Origin: Fusibacter tunisiensis
GTDB lineage: Bacteria > Bacillota > Clostridia > Peptostreptococcales > Acidaminobacteraceae
DNA: 64,000 nt
Direction: 5' to 3'
NCBI RefSeq assembly: GCF_016908355.1
Contig: NZ_JAFBDT010000006.1
Location: 62,001-126,000, forward strand
Part shown: in pieces, positions 18,480-30,132 of the stretch
Layout of the letters: every line of letters starts with the position of its first letter
Numbering within the stretch: position 1 is the stretch's first letter
Notes under the pieces: generated by a model
Database searches by the model: none
What the model was told of the DNA's origin: nothing
Seen by the model: the letters and a program-made list of their open reading frames with translations, nothing else
Made by a program: the position numbers and the translations under genes

Positions 18480-19853
18480 CTAGTCTTGGTTTAGTTTCGC
18501 ATAAATATAAATGGAATTTTCAATACGCTTTTTTTCCATCTCGCAACCTAATGCATAAGGGGTATAAATGTCATTGTTGAAATTATACGCATTTGCATGA
18601 CACCCACCACTACAATAAAATTTCGCCCAGCACGTTCTGCATTTTTCTTTATTATAAACATGAGCGTTCTTAAACTCACTGGTTAAACCAAAGTCAATAA
18701 CACCTGCCATCACATTACCCATTTTAAAATGGTCATTGCCCACAAATTGATGACACGGGAAAATATCCCCTTCAGGTGTAATTGCCAAATACTCTGAACC
18801 AGCACCACAACCTGATAATCTTTTTATAACACATGGCCCTTGGCCCATATCAATGGCAAAATGAAAAAAGGAAAATTCTTTATCTGTATTGTGCCGTTTT
18901 ATTAATTCTTCTGCCAATAGATCATACTGCTCTTTCACAACATCAAGATCTGATTCGTCCAAAGCATACGCATCGCCTGGTGCTGCAACCACAGGTTCGA
19001 TAGATGTGCTTTTAAACCCTAAGTCCGCCATGTGAAGCACATCTTGTGAAAAATCTAAGTTGTTTTTTGTAAAAGTCCCTCGAACATAATAAGCTTTGCC
19101 TTTTCGACTTTCTACAAGCTTTTGAATCTTTGGTACAATCACATCGTATGACCCACCACCACTAATGGTATAACGCATTTTATCATTGACGTCACGTCTT
19201 CCATCCAAACTTAAAACAACGTTATACATATTATCGTTAAGATAGTCAATAATCTCATCACTGAGCAAAACGCCATTTGTTGTAAGTGTGAATCTAAAAT
19301 TCTTATTATGTGTTTTTTCCAAAGATCTACCATAGGAAACCAACTGTTTTACAACTTCAAAATTCATCAGGGGTTCACCACCAAAAAAATCCACTTCTAA
19401 GTTGCGACGGTTTCCTGAATTTGCCACCAACATATCCAAGGCTTTTTTCCCGACTTCATAAGACATCATGGAACGAGTCCCTTGAAAGTCTCCTTGGGAT
19501 GCAAAGCAATACGCACATCTCAAATTACAATCATGTGCAATGTGAAGGCACATAGCCTTTACAATAGGACTTCTATTTTGAAATTCAATTGAATTGACAT
19601 ATTTATCATCTGTGAACAACATGTCCTCTTCAATTAAATAATCCACATCACTCAAAGCTTCCCTAACTTCTTCTTCAGAATAAGAGTCTTTTAAGGCTCT
19701 AATCACTTCCACAGGTGACTTTTCTGGATAATAATCCAAGACATCAAATACAATTTTGTCAATTACATGAACAGCACCACTGTTCACATCTAAAACAAAA
19801 TACATGTCTCCCTGCTTAAACTTATGAATCATACGTTCCTCCAATTTCAACAA
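18480..19853 (-). CDS. scfB: SCIFF peptide maturase, radical SAM/SPASM
   Basis: A 457-residue radical SAM enzyme that installs thioether cross-links in the SCIFF precursor encoded just upstream. It has an N-terminal RiPP recognition-like region (residues about 1-80), the cluster motif CNLRCAYCFASQ near 110, and a C-terminal SPASM/twitch region binding two auxiliary 4Fe-4S clusters (CGAGSEY, GDIFPCHQFVG, CRTCWAKFYCSGGCHANAYN, and a final Cys in LGCEMEKK). The family is near-universal in Clostridia. A hairpin separates it from scfA and may tune the enzyme-to-peptide ratio. Confidence 0.96.
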   Translation of the reverse strand: MLKLEERMIHKFKQGDMYFVLDVNSGAVHVIDKIVFDVLDYYPEKSPVEVIRALKDSYSEEEVREALSDVDYLIEEDMLFTDDKYVNSIEFQNRSPIVKAMCLHIAHDCNLRCAYCFASQGDFQGTRSMMSYEVGKKALDMLVANSGNRRNLEVDFFGGEPLMNFEVVKQLVSYGRSLEKTHNKNFRFTLTTNGVLLSDEIIDYLNDNMYNVVLSLDGRRDVNDKMRYTISGGGSYDVIVPKIQKLVESRKGKAYYVRGTFTKNNLDFSQDVLHMADLGFKSTSIEPVVAAPGDAYALDESDLDVVKEQYDLLAEELIKRHNTDKEFSFFHFAIDMGQGPCVIKRLSGCGAGSEYLAITPEGDIFPCHQFVGNDHFKMGNVMAGVIDFGLTSEFKNAHVYNKEKCRTCWAKFYCSGGCHANAYNFNNDIYTPYALGCEMEKKRIENSIYIYAKLNQD

Positions 19854-19879
19854 GAAAAGCAGAGTTCACTCTGCTTTTC
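19854..19879 (-). terminator. Attenuator-like hairpin between scfA and scfB
   Basis: Perfect 11-base arms GAAAAGCAGAG / CTCTGCTTTTC (19854-19864, 19869-19879) with a 4-base loop lie directly after the scfA stop region and before scfB. The 3' arm ends in a TTTTC run. It probably reduces readthrough so that the precursor peptide is made in excess over the maturase; the scfB ribosome binding site must lie inside or just after the 3' arm (AGGAACG before the ATG). Confidence 0.65.
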
Positions 19880-19889
19880 ACATCGTTAC

Positions 19890-20030
19890 TTATTTATTTT
19901 CACACTTTTGATTGCCGACTGTACAAGATGTCTTGCAAGCCGATTGACACGACGTTTGACATTCCCCACATCCGCCATGTGCAGCTGAACTTTTTAACGA
20001 TCCTCTATTTATTGTTTTTATGTGCTTCAT
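19890..20030 (-). CDS. scfA: SCIFF precursor peptide (six cysteines in forty-five)
   Basis: A 46-residue peptide starting at an ATG (20028-20030) after a GGGAGG site. The N-terminus MKHIKTINRGSLKSSAAHGG is the conserved leader, and the core holds six cysteines in the pattern CGECQTSCQSACKTSC followed by a last Cys in QKCEN. This matches the SCIFF family of ranthipeptides almost residue by residue. Thr/Ser-rich positions between cysteines are the acceptors for thioether bridges made by ScfB. Its biological role is still unknown in the family, with a proposed link to quorum sensing or core metabolism. Confidence 0.97.
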   Translation of the reverse strand: MKHIKTINRGSLKSSAAHGGCGECQTSCQSACKTSCTVGNQKCENK

Positions 20031-20073
20031 TATAAACCTCCCATTAATCATGTAATCAAATTAAATACAAGAT

Positions 20074-20079
20074 ATTATA
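20074..20079 (-). promoter_or_regulatory. Extended -10 promoter for scfA
   Basis: The minus strand reads TGGTATAAT, an extended -10 (TGnTATAAT) with TATAAT at 20074-20079, 44 bases before the scfA ATG. The -35 region is only a T-rich tract, part of the yajC terminator tail. It lies in the 113-base gap between yajC and scfA. Confidence 0.6.
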
Positions 20080-20096
20080 CCATATCCATTAAAATT

Positions 20097-20128
20097 AAAA
20101 AAGACTTATCTAATCAGACAAGTCTTTT
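20097..20128 (-). terminator. Terminator after yajC
   Basis: A hairpin with arms AAAAGACTT and AAGTCTTTT (spanning about 20099-20128) lies 15 bases after the yajC stop; the minus-strand side ends in a long T run (TCTTTTTT). It separates the tgt-yajC transcript from scfA. Confidence 0.75.
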
Positions 20129-20143
20129 CTGGTTTTAATCAAA

Positions 20144-20443
20144 TTACTCTGCTACTGCAGGATCAACCACTTCAGTTTCAGATTTTTCTACTGCAGAAAT
20201 TGCCCATTTTTTAAATGTCAATTTTGTTCTAGCAGCACCAACTTCCAAAACAAAGTCATCTTCCTTAACATTTAGCACTTTTCCGACAATACCACCAATT
20301 GTAACAACAGTATCACCTGAACGCACACTGCTTCTAAGTTCATTGAGTTGTTTTGTTTTCTTTTTTTGAGGTCTAACCAATAAAAAATACATTAGGGCAA
20401 AGAAAAAACCCATATACAGAATCAATCCAAAAGTACTCTCCAT
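20144..20443 (-). CDS. yajC: Preprotein translocase subunit YajC
   Basis: A 99-residue protein with one N-terminal membrane helix (residues about 5-22, GLILYMGFFFALMYFLLVRP), then the diagnostic PQKKKTKQLNELRSSVRSGD segment and the VVTIGGIVGKV motif. YajC associates with SecDF in the Sec holotranslocon. It is downstream of tgt, as is common, and here separated from secDF by the SCIFF genes and a carbonic-anhydrase homologue. Confidence 0.95.
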   Translation of the reverse strand: MESTFGLILYMGFFFALMYFLLVRPQKKKTKQLNELRSSVRSGDTVVTIGGIVGKVLNVKEDDFVLEVGAARTKLTFKKWAISAVEKSETEVVDPAVAE

Positions 20444-20508
20444 AACTACACTCCTTATTATTTTCGCTTATGCGTACTCTTTCTTCATTATAACAGAAAT
20501 AAAATTAT

Positions 20509-22673
<2,165 letters not shown>

Positions 22674-22684
22674 CCATTACCCCT

Positions 22685-24376
22685 TTAATTCGAATATCTT
22701 CCATTATAATCTGCCACTAATTCTGTGTCTTTGTAATAATGTTCCAAAATAGACGCATAATCATAGCCAAGTTCTGCCATTTTTTTTGCACCCCATTGAC
22801 TCATGCCAAGTCCATGTCCATATCCATGTCCATATATGACAACTTTGCCAGTGCGAACAGATATTTCTTCATAAACAGACACAGTATCACGGGATAATAG
22901 TGGCGGGTTAAGTGGATTAAATAAATTTAACCGCATTTCCAAACGCCCTCTGCTGGTTTCCTGTCGGACCACTTGATTTTCTAAGAGGGTCCCATAAACA
23001 CCTTCACTACTTAAAAGCGTCGTAGGACTCATAACAACTCCCGGCATTGGCAGTTGATTTGGAATTTCTGTCACAGCTTTCCCAGCGTCAAATCCAAACA
23101 ACATACTTTTTAATACTGTTGTTCCTAAAGCAAATCGAGGTGCTTCACCTGTAAGTGTGGCCGTGCTAAATGAGCCTTCAAATTCCATAGAAACCACACG
23201 TCCACTCTTTGTCCGTTCCAGTATGCGAATTTTTGACAGCCGTCCAATATTATAGCCGGCTTGCAATAATGCGCCTTCAATATCACGATCTGAAAGTTCT
23301 AATGTCCAATCTGTATTTGGTGATCCTGATACCACAGAAAAAACATCTTCAACCGGCGAGATGTACGGAATTCTCGAATGCCATATCAAACCCGCATCAT
23401 CTGTAAACCCTCCTGAATGAGAATGGTAAAAGCAATCTGCAATTTCATCTTCATAGGTTAAGACCATACCCCTTGTAAGGTCTACCGCTAAATTTGAGTT
23501 GGGCGCCTCTACGTTATACCCGCCATAAGCTTGACTGTTCACTGTTGTACAGACATCAAACTCGTATTCTGGATAGCCGCCTATACTTTTTAAGGCAAAA
23601 CTTCTAGCTGCAACCGCCTGAGCCTTTAACGCTTCAATTGGCCATTTTCCACTCATTTCTTTTGGCAAAACCCCATATAGATAAAATGACATGGGCAACC
23701 GATTAATCAGGGTAAAATCACTCCCTGGTAACCGTTTAACTTTAAACCCATATCGATAGTTTAAACTGCCAACTTCGAAAAGCTCAGTTCTAAAGAACAC
23801 ATCACGCTCAGAGTCATAGGCAAAAATAGTTCGGCCATTTGCTTCTATTGCAAGTGAACGTTCAGAAAGATGCATCGCCGTAAAGGTCAATTCAGGATAT
23901 TTACTTTGAAGGCCCAGCATCTCAGTTCTAGCCGATTCTTCTGTTACGAAATGCCCGATTAAAAGACGGTAGATGCCATCATAAAAAACATAAAAATTAC
24001 CATCACGTTTTTCAACCTCATTTTGGGCCAATTCAAATGTTTCAAAAGACAAGCCCGAATCGACACTATAACCGCCTTTTACCCGGTTAGACTTATAAAC
24101 ATCTGAATTTGAATCCACATATGCCGATTGGTCACCTGTATATGTGTAAAAACCCAGTTTCATAATTCTAAACGTATCTACTGCTTGAAAATCTACAACC
24201 GCTTGTCCACCCTCAATTTCTAGTATAATCCCAGACTCAGTGTTAATCCCAATAGGGTACTCATTATTTTTCCCGAAAATTAATCCCACATCAATCATAG
24301 GCTCTATACTGGCAAATGAGGGGACAGCAAAAAAAAGTCCCAGCAAAAATAAAATCGTCAAATTTTTTAACCGCAT
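22685..24376 (-). CDS. SpoIID/LytB-domain protein with SPOR-like region
   Basis: A 563-residue secreted protein. It has a signal peptide (residues 1-22, LTILFLLGLFFAVPSFA), a region with SPOR-like repeats near 105-165 (YRLLIGHFVTEESART), and the SpoIID domain from about 220 (PLPMSFYLYGVLPKEMSGKWP, EALKAQAVAARSFAL) to the C-terminus (YGHGYGHGLGMSQWGAKKMA). The SpoIID domain is a lytic transglycosylase in sporulation, but this gene is in the ruvB-queA interval, a position held by non-sporulation SpoIID/LytB paralogues, so a general cell-wall role is likelier. Its ATG overlaps the ruvB stop by one base (TAATG type). Confidence 0.85.
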   Translation of the reverse strand: MRLKNLTILFLLGLFFAVPSFASIEPMIDVGLIFGKNNEYPIGINTESGIILEIEGGQAVVDFQAVDTFRIMKLGFYTYTGDQSAYVDSNSDVYKSNRVKGGYSVDSGLSFETFELAQNEVEKRDGNFYVFYDGIYRLLIGHFVTEESARTEMLGLQSKYPELTFTAMHLSERSLAIEANGRTIFAYDSERDVFFRTELFEVGSLNYRYGFKVKRLPGSDFTLINRLPMSFYLYGVLPKEMSGKWPIEALKAQAVAARSFALKSIGGYPEYEFDVCTTVNSQAYGGYNVEAPNSNLAVDLTRGMVLTYEDEIADCFYHSHSGGFTDDAGLIWHSRIPYISPVEDVFSVVSGSPNTDWTLELSDRDIEGALLQAGYNIGRLSKIRILERTKSGRVVSMEFEGSFSTATLTGEAPRFALGTTVLKSMLFGFDAGKAVTEIPNQLPMPGVVMSPTTLLSSEGVYGTLLENQVVRQETSRGRLEMRLNLFNPLNPPLLSRDTVSVYEEISVRTGKVVIYGHGYGHGLGMSQWGAKKMAELGYDYASILEHYYKDTELVADYNGRYSN

Positions 24377-25413
24377 TACAGCACCTCCCCGAGTGCATCA
24401 AAAGCCAATTGTTCCCCTGATGAAATGGGCGCATATCCCAAGTGGATGCGTCCTTTATTTGTAACGACTCGGCCACGTGGGGTTCTCTGAAGAAATCCTA
24501 TCTGCATCAAATAAGGCTCATAAACATCTTCAATGGTCGTGGTCTCTTCTCCAGTTGCTGCTGCTAAGGTATCCACACCTACCGGTCCACCATCAAAGAA
24601 ATCAACAATGCTTTCAATTATTTTTCGATCCACTGCATCCAAACCGATTGGGTCAATTTCCAATAAATCTAAAGCTTCTTTAGCAATTGCTCTTGTAATG
24701 GTCCCCGTTCCTTTCACTTGCGCATAATCTCTAACCCGCTTCAACAGGCGGTTTACAATACGAGGGGTTCCTCTACTCCGCATGGCCATTTCAAAAGTTG
24801 CTTCATCATCAATGGGAATCTGCAAAACATCGGCAGAACGTTTTATGATGCGTCCCAATTCTTCATGATCATACAAATCCAGTTTGCAAATCACACCAAA
24901 CCGATCGCGTAGAGGCGCCGTCAACTGACCTGCACGCGTTGTTGCGCCAACCAAAGTAAATTTAGGCAAATCAAGTCTCACAGACCTTGCCCCTGGGCCT
25001 TTTCCAATTACGATATCAATTGCATAGTCTTCCATTGCAGGGTAAAGAACCTCTTCCACATGCCGACTCAATCGATGAATCTCATCAATAAAAAGAACAT
25101 CCCCATCTTTCATAGCTGTAAGTATTGCAGCAAGATCACCTGGACGTTCAATTGCAGGACCAGAAGTAATCTTGATGCCAACATTCATTTCATTGGCAAT
25201 GATACAAGAAAGCGTTGTCTTTCCCAATCCTGGCGGTCCATACAAGAGCACATGATCCAAAGATTCACCTCTTAACCTTGCCGCTTTCATGAAAATTTGT
25301 AATTTTTCTTTTGTTTTTTCTTGACCTATATAGTCATCCAAATGATCCGGTCTAATTGATTTTTCCGAATCATGATCTTCTTCTATATGCTTTGGTGTAA
25401 CAAATCTTTCCAT
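24376..25413 (-). CDS. ruvB: Holliday junction branch migration helicase RuvB
   Basis: A 345-residue AAA+ motor. Walker [11 protein letters not shown] near 55, Walker [11 protein letters not shown] near 105, sensor/arginine finger segment [18 protein letters not shown], and the C-terminal winged helix ([13 protein letters not shown]). The start is placed at 25413 because GGGAGGATTC precedes that ATG; the longer alternative would use a TTG inside the ribosome binding site. RuvA is encoded 16 bases upstream. Confidence 0.97.
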   Translation of the reverse strand: MERFVTPKHIEEDHDSEKSIRPDHLDDYIGQEKTKEKLQIFMKAARLRGESLDHVLLYGPPGLGKTTLSCIIANEMNVGIKITSGPAIERPGDLAAILTAMKDGDVLFIDEIHRLSRHVEEVLYPAMEDYAIDIVIGKGPGARSVRLDLPKFTLVGATTRAGQLTAPLRDRFGVICKLDLYDHEELGRIIKRSADVLQIPIDDEATFEMAMRSRGTPRIVNRLLKRVRDYAQVKGTGTITRAIAKEALDLLEIDPIGLDAVDRKIIESIVDFFDGGPVGVDTLAAATGEETTTIEDVYEPYLMQIGFLQRTPRGRVVTNKGRIHLGYAPISSGEQLAFDALGEVL

Positions 25414-25429
25414 GAATCCTCCCAATGCC

Positions 25430-26032
25430 TTAACTGTTCATCATCTTTAACAAAGCTGCCTTTATCACTTGTTCTACTGTCATATCTTCAAGATCCATAT
25501 TTTTAAGGACCCCCTGCGCTTCGCTCCGTGTATAGCCAAGTGTCAACAGTGCTTCAAGTGCATCACTCTGACTGGTGGCTTTGCCAACCCTTTCAGGAGA
25601 GAGGGGCTGAGGGTTTTCAAAACCAGCAAATCCTCCTACTTTATCTTTTAACTCAAGGACAATACGCTCCGCAGTTTTCTTACCAACGCCTTGTGCAGAG
25701 GTCAAACTTTTAATATCTTTTGACGCAATACTAGCTGCCAAATGGCCATAGGGCAAGGACGATAAGATGCCCATCGCAACTTTTGTTCCAACACCACTTA
25801 CAGATGTCAACAAATGAAACATTCTAAGTTCTTCTCGTGTTGAAAACCCAACAAGCATAATCAGATCTTCCCTAACAATCATTTCTGTAAATAAAATAAC
25901 TTCTTCTCCAGGCACACTAAAATCAGATATAGACGGTGCAGATGTAAATACTTTAAACCCAATTCCCTGATTCTCCACAACTATGCTGTCTAAATCCACA
26001 TGAATCAATTTCCCTTTTATATAATCAAACAT
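25430..26032 (-). CDS. ruvA: Holliday junction branch migration protein RuvA
   Basis: A 200-residue tetramer-forming junction-binding protein. OB-fold domain ([20 protein letters not shown]), two helix-hairpin-helix motifs ([16 protein letters not shown] and [20 protein letters not shown]) and a C-terminal three-helix RuvB-contact domain ([18 protein letters not shown]). ruvC is not adjacent, as in other Firmicutes. A TATAAT box at 26056-26061 lies 24-29 bases before the start and may be its promoter. Confidence 0.97.
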   Translation of the reverse strand: MFDYIKGKLIHVDLDSIVVENQGIGFKVFTSAPSISDFSVPGEEVILFTEMIVREDLIMLVGFSTREELRMFHLLTSVSGVGTKVAMGILSSLPYGHLAASIASKDIKSLTSAQGVGKKTAERIVLELKDKVGGFAGFENPQPLSPERVGKATSQSDALEALLTLGYTRSEAQGVLKNMDLEDMTVEQVIKAALLKMMNS

Positions 26033-26079
26033 GAAAGACTCCGTTTTTTATTTTTATTATACCTTAAAATGCAAAAAAA

Positions 26080-26115
26080 CGCACCTACAAACCGTTAGAC
26101 GGTTGCAGATGCGCC
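26080..26115 (-). terminator. Terminator after the PspC-domain gene
   Basis: On the minus strand GGCGCATCTGCAACCG pairs with CGGTTTGTAGGTGC (imperfect stem, loop TCTAA) and is followed by seven T's. It begins five bases after the stop codon at 26121. Confidence 0.85.
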
Positions 26116-26120
26116 TTAAA

Positions 26121-26383
26121 TCACTCATACCTGTCAGAATCATCATAAGGATCATATTCTTCCTCATGAACTTCTTCAAACTCAACTTCATCCGGGTCAC
26201 AGTTTGGTAAAACAATTGCCAAAACAATATAGATTAAAATGGGTGATCCAACACCAAATATAACTGCTAGCGCCCATATCAAACGCACCAAAGTGACATC
26301 AATGTTAAAGTAATATGCCAACCCCGCACAGACACCGGCAAGTTTTTCTTCTTTTTCTATTTTACATATTTTTTTCCTGCCAT
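26121..26383 (-). CDS. PspC-domain small membrane protein, apparent -1 homopolymer frameshift
   Basis: The open frame 26121-26321 encodes AYYFNIDVTLVRLIWALAVI and on, a PspC domain with one or two membrane segments and an acidic tail (PDEVEFEEVHEEEYDPY). The domain's usual start (basic residues, then KLAGVCAGLAYYF) is present upstream in the same frame but has no start codon there. A good start exists at ATG 26381-26383 with a GGGAGG site, one frame off; it would read MAGKK and then join the domain frame exactly if the run of seven A's (26369-26375 complement) were eight. Either a sequencing indel, a disabling mutation, or slippage on the A run is involved. PspC proteins respond to envelope stress; no other psp gene is nearby. 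Confidence 0.75.
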
Positions 26384-26480
26384 TATTTTGCCTCCCATCT
26401 TTTTTTTAATCATACGACAAAATTCAATGGGTTACAAGTCGAATACAAACATTCTAACAGCTCTTTAACCAAATTCAAAT

Positions 26481-28331
26481 CTAAGCACTTTGAAGAGACG
26501 TCTGGGTATTTTGATTCAAAAGATCCATCTCGCCTTCCTCGACAAATTGAGTGGTATAAAGTTCATAATAATGCCCTTTAAGCGCCATCAGTTCAGCATG
26601 ATTGCCGGACTCAATAATAACACCCTTATCGATCACTAAAATCACATCTGCATTTCGGATTGTAGAGAGTCTATGCGCCACAATAAAACTTGTTCTATTT
26701 TTAAGAACACGGTCAATTGCTTGCTGAATTTTAGCTTCAGTCTCTGTGTCAATTGACGAAGTCGCCTCATCCAGAAAGAACAACGCTGGCTTTGAGATAA
26801 TGGCACGTGCAAATGAAATTAATTGTTTTTCACCCGTAGATAAGAGGCCTCCGCCTTCGCCAACTTCTGTGTCATATCCCTTTTCCAATTTCATAATAAA
26901 ATCATGGGCATTGACGGTCTTAGCGGCTTCCACAATTTCTGAATCTGTTGCATCTAATTTCCCATATCGGATGTTTTCTTTAATCGTCCCACTAAAAAGG
27001 TGTGGGGCTTGTAGAACATATCCAATGTTAGCATGAAGCCAGCTTTGAGATCTTGACCTGTACTCTTTGCCATCAATTAAAATTTCACCTTCTGTTGGTT
27101 CGTAAAAACGACATGCCAAATTGACAATTGTGCTCTTACCTGATCCCGTCTCACCGACCAAGGCCACTGTCTGTCCTTTTTTAACATCTAGATTGAAATC
27201 CTTTAAGATGTATTCGCCTTCTTTGTAGTAGAAACCAACATGATTAAAGGTTACATTTCCTTGGATTTTTTCCCAATTTTCAATGCGTTGTGTATAATGA
27301 TCGCCATATTTTTGAAGCACTGCACTGGATTCAACAATTTCTTCTTGTTCATTAATCAATGACATAACCCGCTCAGCTGCCGCTTGTGCACTAATCATTT
27401 CTGTATATATCCTAGCCAATTCCAAAACAGGATCGAAAAACTGCCGTGCGTATGTGATGAAGAGTACCAATGTCCCATATGTGATGCTCGTGTTTAAGAT
27501 AAAGATACTTCCAAAGTACAAGGTTAAAACCATCCCCAGTGCCGATATAAATAAAGCAACCGGTAAATACCCTGCTGAAAATAGGGCCGCACGTATAGAT
27601 GTCCGCTTCATATCATGCGTTACTAGGCCAAACTCATCCCGATTTAATTCTTCACGCACCAAAGTTTTTGTTGTTTTTGCGCCAACTATGCCGTCGTTAA
27701 AAAGACCCGTAATCTTAGAATTGATTTTACGAACATTTCGATAAGCCACTAGCATCTTTTTTTCAAACAACACACTGATTACGGCCAATAATGGCACAGT
27801 AATCAATGTTACAAGCGCGAGTTTCCAATTGACGATTAACATGACGATGGAAATAAACAGCATCATCGCCAGGCCCCAAACAAGATCAACCACGCCCCAT
27901 GCTAAAGTCTCAGAAATTTTTGTCGTGTCTGATGTGGTTCTTGCAATCATCCATCCCACTGCATTTTTGTCATAATAACTAAACGATAACTTTTGCAATT
28001 TCTCAAAAGCATCTTTTCGCATCTTATAGACGATACTGGTTTCAATTTTTCCCGCAAGGCGGATGAAAAAGAATACAATCCCGCCCATTAGTAGGGTCAT
28101 CCCAAAATACGCCACAGCAACACGCCAGAGTCCCTCTAAATCTCTAGGAACAACAAAATGATCAATGGCATATTGTGTCAGCAAGGGAAACGTAACGTCC
28201 AAAACTGCCAGCGAAATCATAAATGCACAAAGTCTATAAAAATCTTTCTTGAACCCTTTTAAGTAAAGGAACATTTCTTTCCATATGTTTTTATCGTATT
28301 TAAGCTTCATTTCTTTGTTTTTTTCTTCCAT
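26481..28331 (-). CDS. ABC exporter half-transporter (canonical Walker B, degenerate signature)
   Basis: A 616-residue fused membrane-ATPase protein with six predicted membrane helices (residues about 30-330) and an ATPase domain. Walker A is VGETGSGKS; the signature is degenerate (LLSTGEKQL instead of LSGGQ); Walker B is canonical with the catalytic Glu (ALFFLDEATSS). With the adjacent gene it forms a heterodimeric exporter of the BmrCD/LmrCD/TM287-288 class, usually handling drugs, lipids or peptides. The start was moved to 28331, preceded by GGGAGGAACAC; the longer frame runs into the partner gene. There are 19 bases between the partner's stop and this start. Confidence 0.9.
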   Translation of the reverse strand: MEEKNKEMKLKYDKNIWKEMFLYLKGFKKDFYRLCAFMISLAVLDVTFPLLTQYAIDHFVVPRDLEGLWRVAVAYFGMTLLMGGIVFFFIRLAGKIETSIVYKMRKDAFEKLQKLSFSYYDKNAVGWMIARTTSDTTKISETLAWGVVDLVWGLAMMLFISIVMLIVNWKLALVTLITVPLLAVISVLFEKKMLVAYRNVRKINSKITGLFNDGIVGAKTTKTLVREELNRDEFGLVTHDMKRTSIRAALFSAGYLPVALFISALGMVLTLYFGSIFILNTSITYGTLVLFITYARQFFDPVLELARIYTEMISAQAAAERVMSLINEQEEIVESSAVLQKYGDHYTQRIENWEKIQGNVTFNHVGFYYKEGEYILKDFNLDVKKGQTVALVGETGSGKSTIVNLACRFYEPTEGEILIDGKEYRSRSQSWLHANIGYVLQAPHLFSGTIKENIRYGKLDATDSEIVEAAKTVNAHDFIMKLEKGYDTEVGEGGGLLSTGEKQLISFARAIISKPALFFLDEATSSIDTETEAKIQQAIDRVLKNRTSFIVAHRLSTIRNADVILVIDKGVIIESGNHAELMALKGHYYELYTTQFVEEGEMDLLNQNTQTSLQSA

Positions 28332-28350
28332 GTGTTCCTCCCGGTCCCTA

Positions 28351-30093
28351 TTAGACCACCATTTTCTGCAAATCCCAGATGCGTTTGTATAAACCTTCTT
28401 CTTCCAACAAAGCTTCATGAGATCCCTTTTGAATAATACGCCCTTGGTCCAGGACAATAATTGTGTCTGCTTCAGCCAAGGTGGATATCCTATGACTAAT
28501 AATCAAAGTCGTTACATCCTTACTCCGTTTTTTAAGCGCTTTTCTAATTTTCATATCTGTTTCGGTATCAACAGCACTGAGCGAATCATCAAAAACTAAA
28601 ATACGTTTGTCTGAATCAATTATTGTTCTTGAGATTGCAACGCGTTGCTTTTGACCTCCTGAAAGAGACACGCCCTTTTCACCAATAACAGTCTCGTATC
28701 CATCTCTGAACGTTAAAATATTGTCATGGATTGAAGCTGTTTTTGCTGCCTCGTAAATCTCAGCCTCCTCAAAATCATTTCTAAGAATGCCAATATTTTG
28801 TTTAACAGTTTTGGCATATAAATACGGTTCTTGAAGAACCAGACCAATTTTTTGACGAGTCCATTGTTTTTCAATCGTCTTAAGTTCTTGCCCGTCAATC
28901 TTAATTGTGCCCTCGTACTCGTACAAACGTTGCAACAAGTGTACCAATGTTGACTTGCCAGAACCTGTAGATCCCAATATTCCCAATGTCTCTCCTGGTT
29001 CAATTTTAAAATTAATATCTTTGAGCACTTGCTTTCCATCTGGGTAACTAAAATTCACGTGCTCAAAAATGATTTCACCCTTAATTTCTGGTCTGGTTTC
29101 ATAAGGCATAACCTGCTCAATAGGTTCAGAAAGAATTTCCTCAATCCTGTTGATAGAAACTGTTGTCTTCCCAAACTCACTTAGAAGTCGACCCAACTGC
29201 TTAACCGGCCACAAAAGCATGGATTCGTAAGTGATAAATGCAACAAGAATTCCTATTGTGATTTCACCTGTAATAACCATCCGAGCGCCTACAACAAGTA
29301 CAATACCACTTTGGACCAGAGTCAAAAAATCTGATGAAGACCAAAATCCTGCCAGTATTTCAATAAGCTTATAGACCTTTTCTTTGTAGCCGTGATTGAC
29401 AGTTTCAAATTTATCAATTTCATATTTTTCGCGGCCAAATGCGCGCACCACGCGAACACCTGATAAATTTTCCTGTATAACTGTCGTCATCTGAGCCTCT
29501 GCTTCATCTGCTTTCTTAAAGTTCTTCTGAACTTTTGTGAAGAAAATAAATGAAAAAGCAAACAACACCGGAATCATTAAAACTGCATAAACTGTTAATT
29601 TAGGACTCATTCTGACCATAATAATAACTGAAAGCGTTACCATCAATAAAATTCGTCCTAGATCTACAATTTGTACACCTAGAAACCTTCGTATGGTCTC
29701 AACATCAGATGTACACCGTTGAATCAAATCTCCAGTTTCTCTTTTGGTATGGTATTCATAAGACATGTACTGAATTTGCTTATAAAGTTTGTCTCTCAAA
29801 TTCTGAGCAATGTTTTCTGCTGCATAGCTTGAAAAATACCCTTTTAGGAACAAAAATACCGCACGAATCAGTGCTATCCCCAGAACCAACCCCACAATAC
29901 TCATGATGTTTCGACCAAATCGATCCATTAAAAATTGGAGATCCCCTGCAGGCTCCGTCCCAATAATAGAGTCAATCGTATATTGAATCAAAATGGGTGT
30001 TGCCAGTTGCATAACAGTTGCTGCGACGATTGAAAGAATCGCTAATCCAAAAACCAGACGATATCCTTTCATGTACTTAATTACATTTTTCAT
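28351..30093 (-). CDS. ABC exporter half-transporter (degenerate Walker B, canonical signature)
   Basis: A 580-residue ABC exporter subunit: six membrane helices (about 15-300) then the ATPase. Walker A is LGSTGSGKST, signature VSLSGGQKQRV is canonical, but Walker B ends FDDSLSA, with Asp in place of the catalytic Glu. It therefore complements the other subunit: the pair has one hydrolytic and one degenerate site, the hallmark of asymmetric heterodimeric exporters. First gene of the two-gene unit. Upstream lie two terminators and a small peptide gene, so the exporter may have its own promoter within 30094-30132 or depend on readthrough. Confidence 0.9.
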   Translation of the reverse strand: MKNVIKYMKGYRLVFGLAILSIVAATVMQLATPILIQYTIDSIIGTEPAGDLQFLMDRFGRNIMSIVGLVLGIALIRAVFLFLKGYFSSYAAENIAQNLRDKLYKQIQYMSYEYHTKRETGDLIQRCTSDVETIRRFLGVQIVDLGRILLMVTLSVIIMVRMSPKLTVYAVLMIPVLFAFSFIFFTKVQKNFKKADEAEAQMTTVIQENLSGVRVVRAFGREKYEIDKFETVNHGYKEKVYKLIEILAGFWSSSDFLTLVQSGIVLVVGARMVITGEITIGILVAFITYESMLLWPVKQLGRLLSEFGKTTVSINRIEEILSEPIEQVMPYETRPEIKGEIIFEHVNFSYPDGKQVLKDINFKIEPGETLGILGSTGSGKSTLVHLLQRLYEYEGTIKIDGQELKTIEKQWTRQKIGLVLQEPYLYAKTVKQNIGILRNDFEEAEIYEAAKTASIHDNILTFRDGYETVIGEKGVSLSGGQKQRVAISRTIIDSDKRILVFDDSLSAVDTETDMKIRKALKKRSKDVTTLIISHRISTLAEADTIIVLDQGRIIQKGSHEALLEEEGLYKRIWDLQKMVV

Positions 30094-30132
30094 TTTGAAC
30101 TACCCCCTTCTTGGTAAATTCTATTTATAAAA

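Noticed and set aside
26041-26084. Complete sigma-A promoter for ruvA
   Set aside because: A TATAAT is present at 26056-26061, but no -35 is found at proper spacing, the region being the PspC terminator; mentioned only under ruvA.
26481-28457. Longer start of the second ABC exporter subunit at 28457
   Set aside because: The extension overlaps the end of the partner gene, is unlike exporter N-termini, and a GGGAGG site marks the start at 28331.
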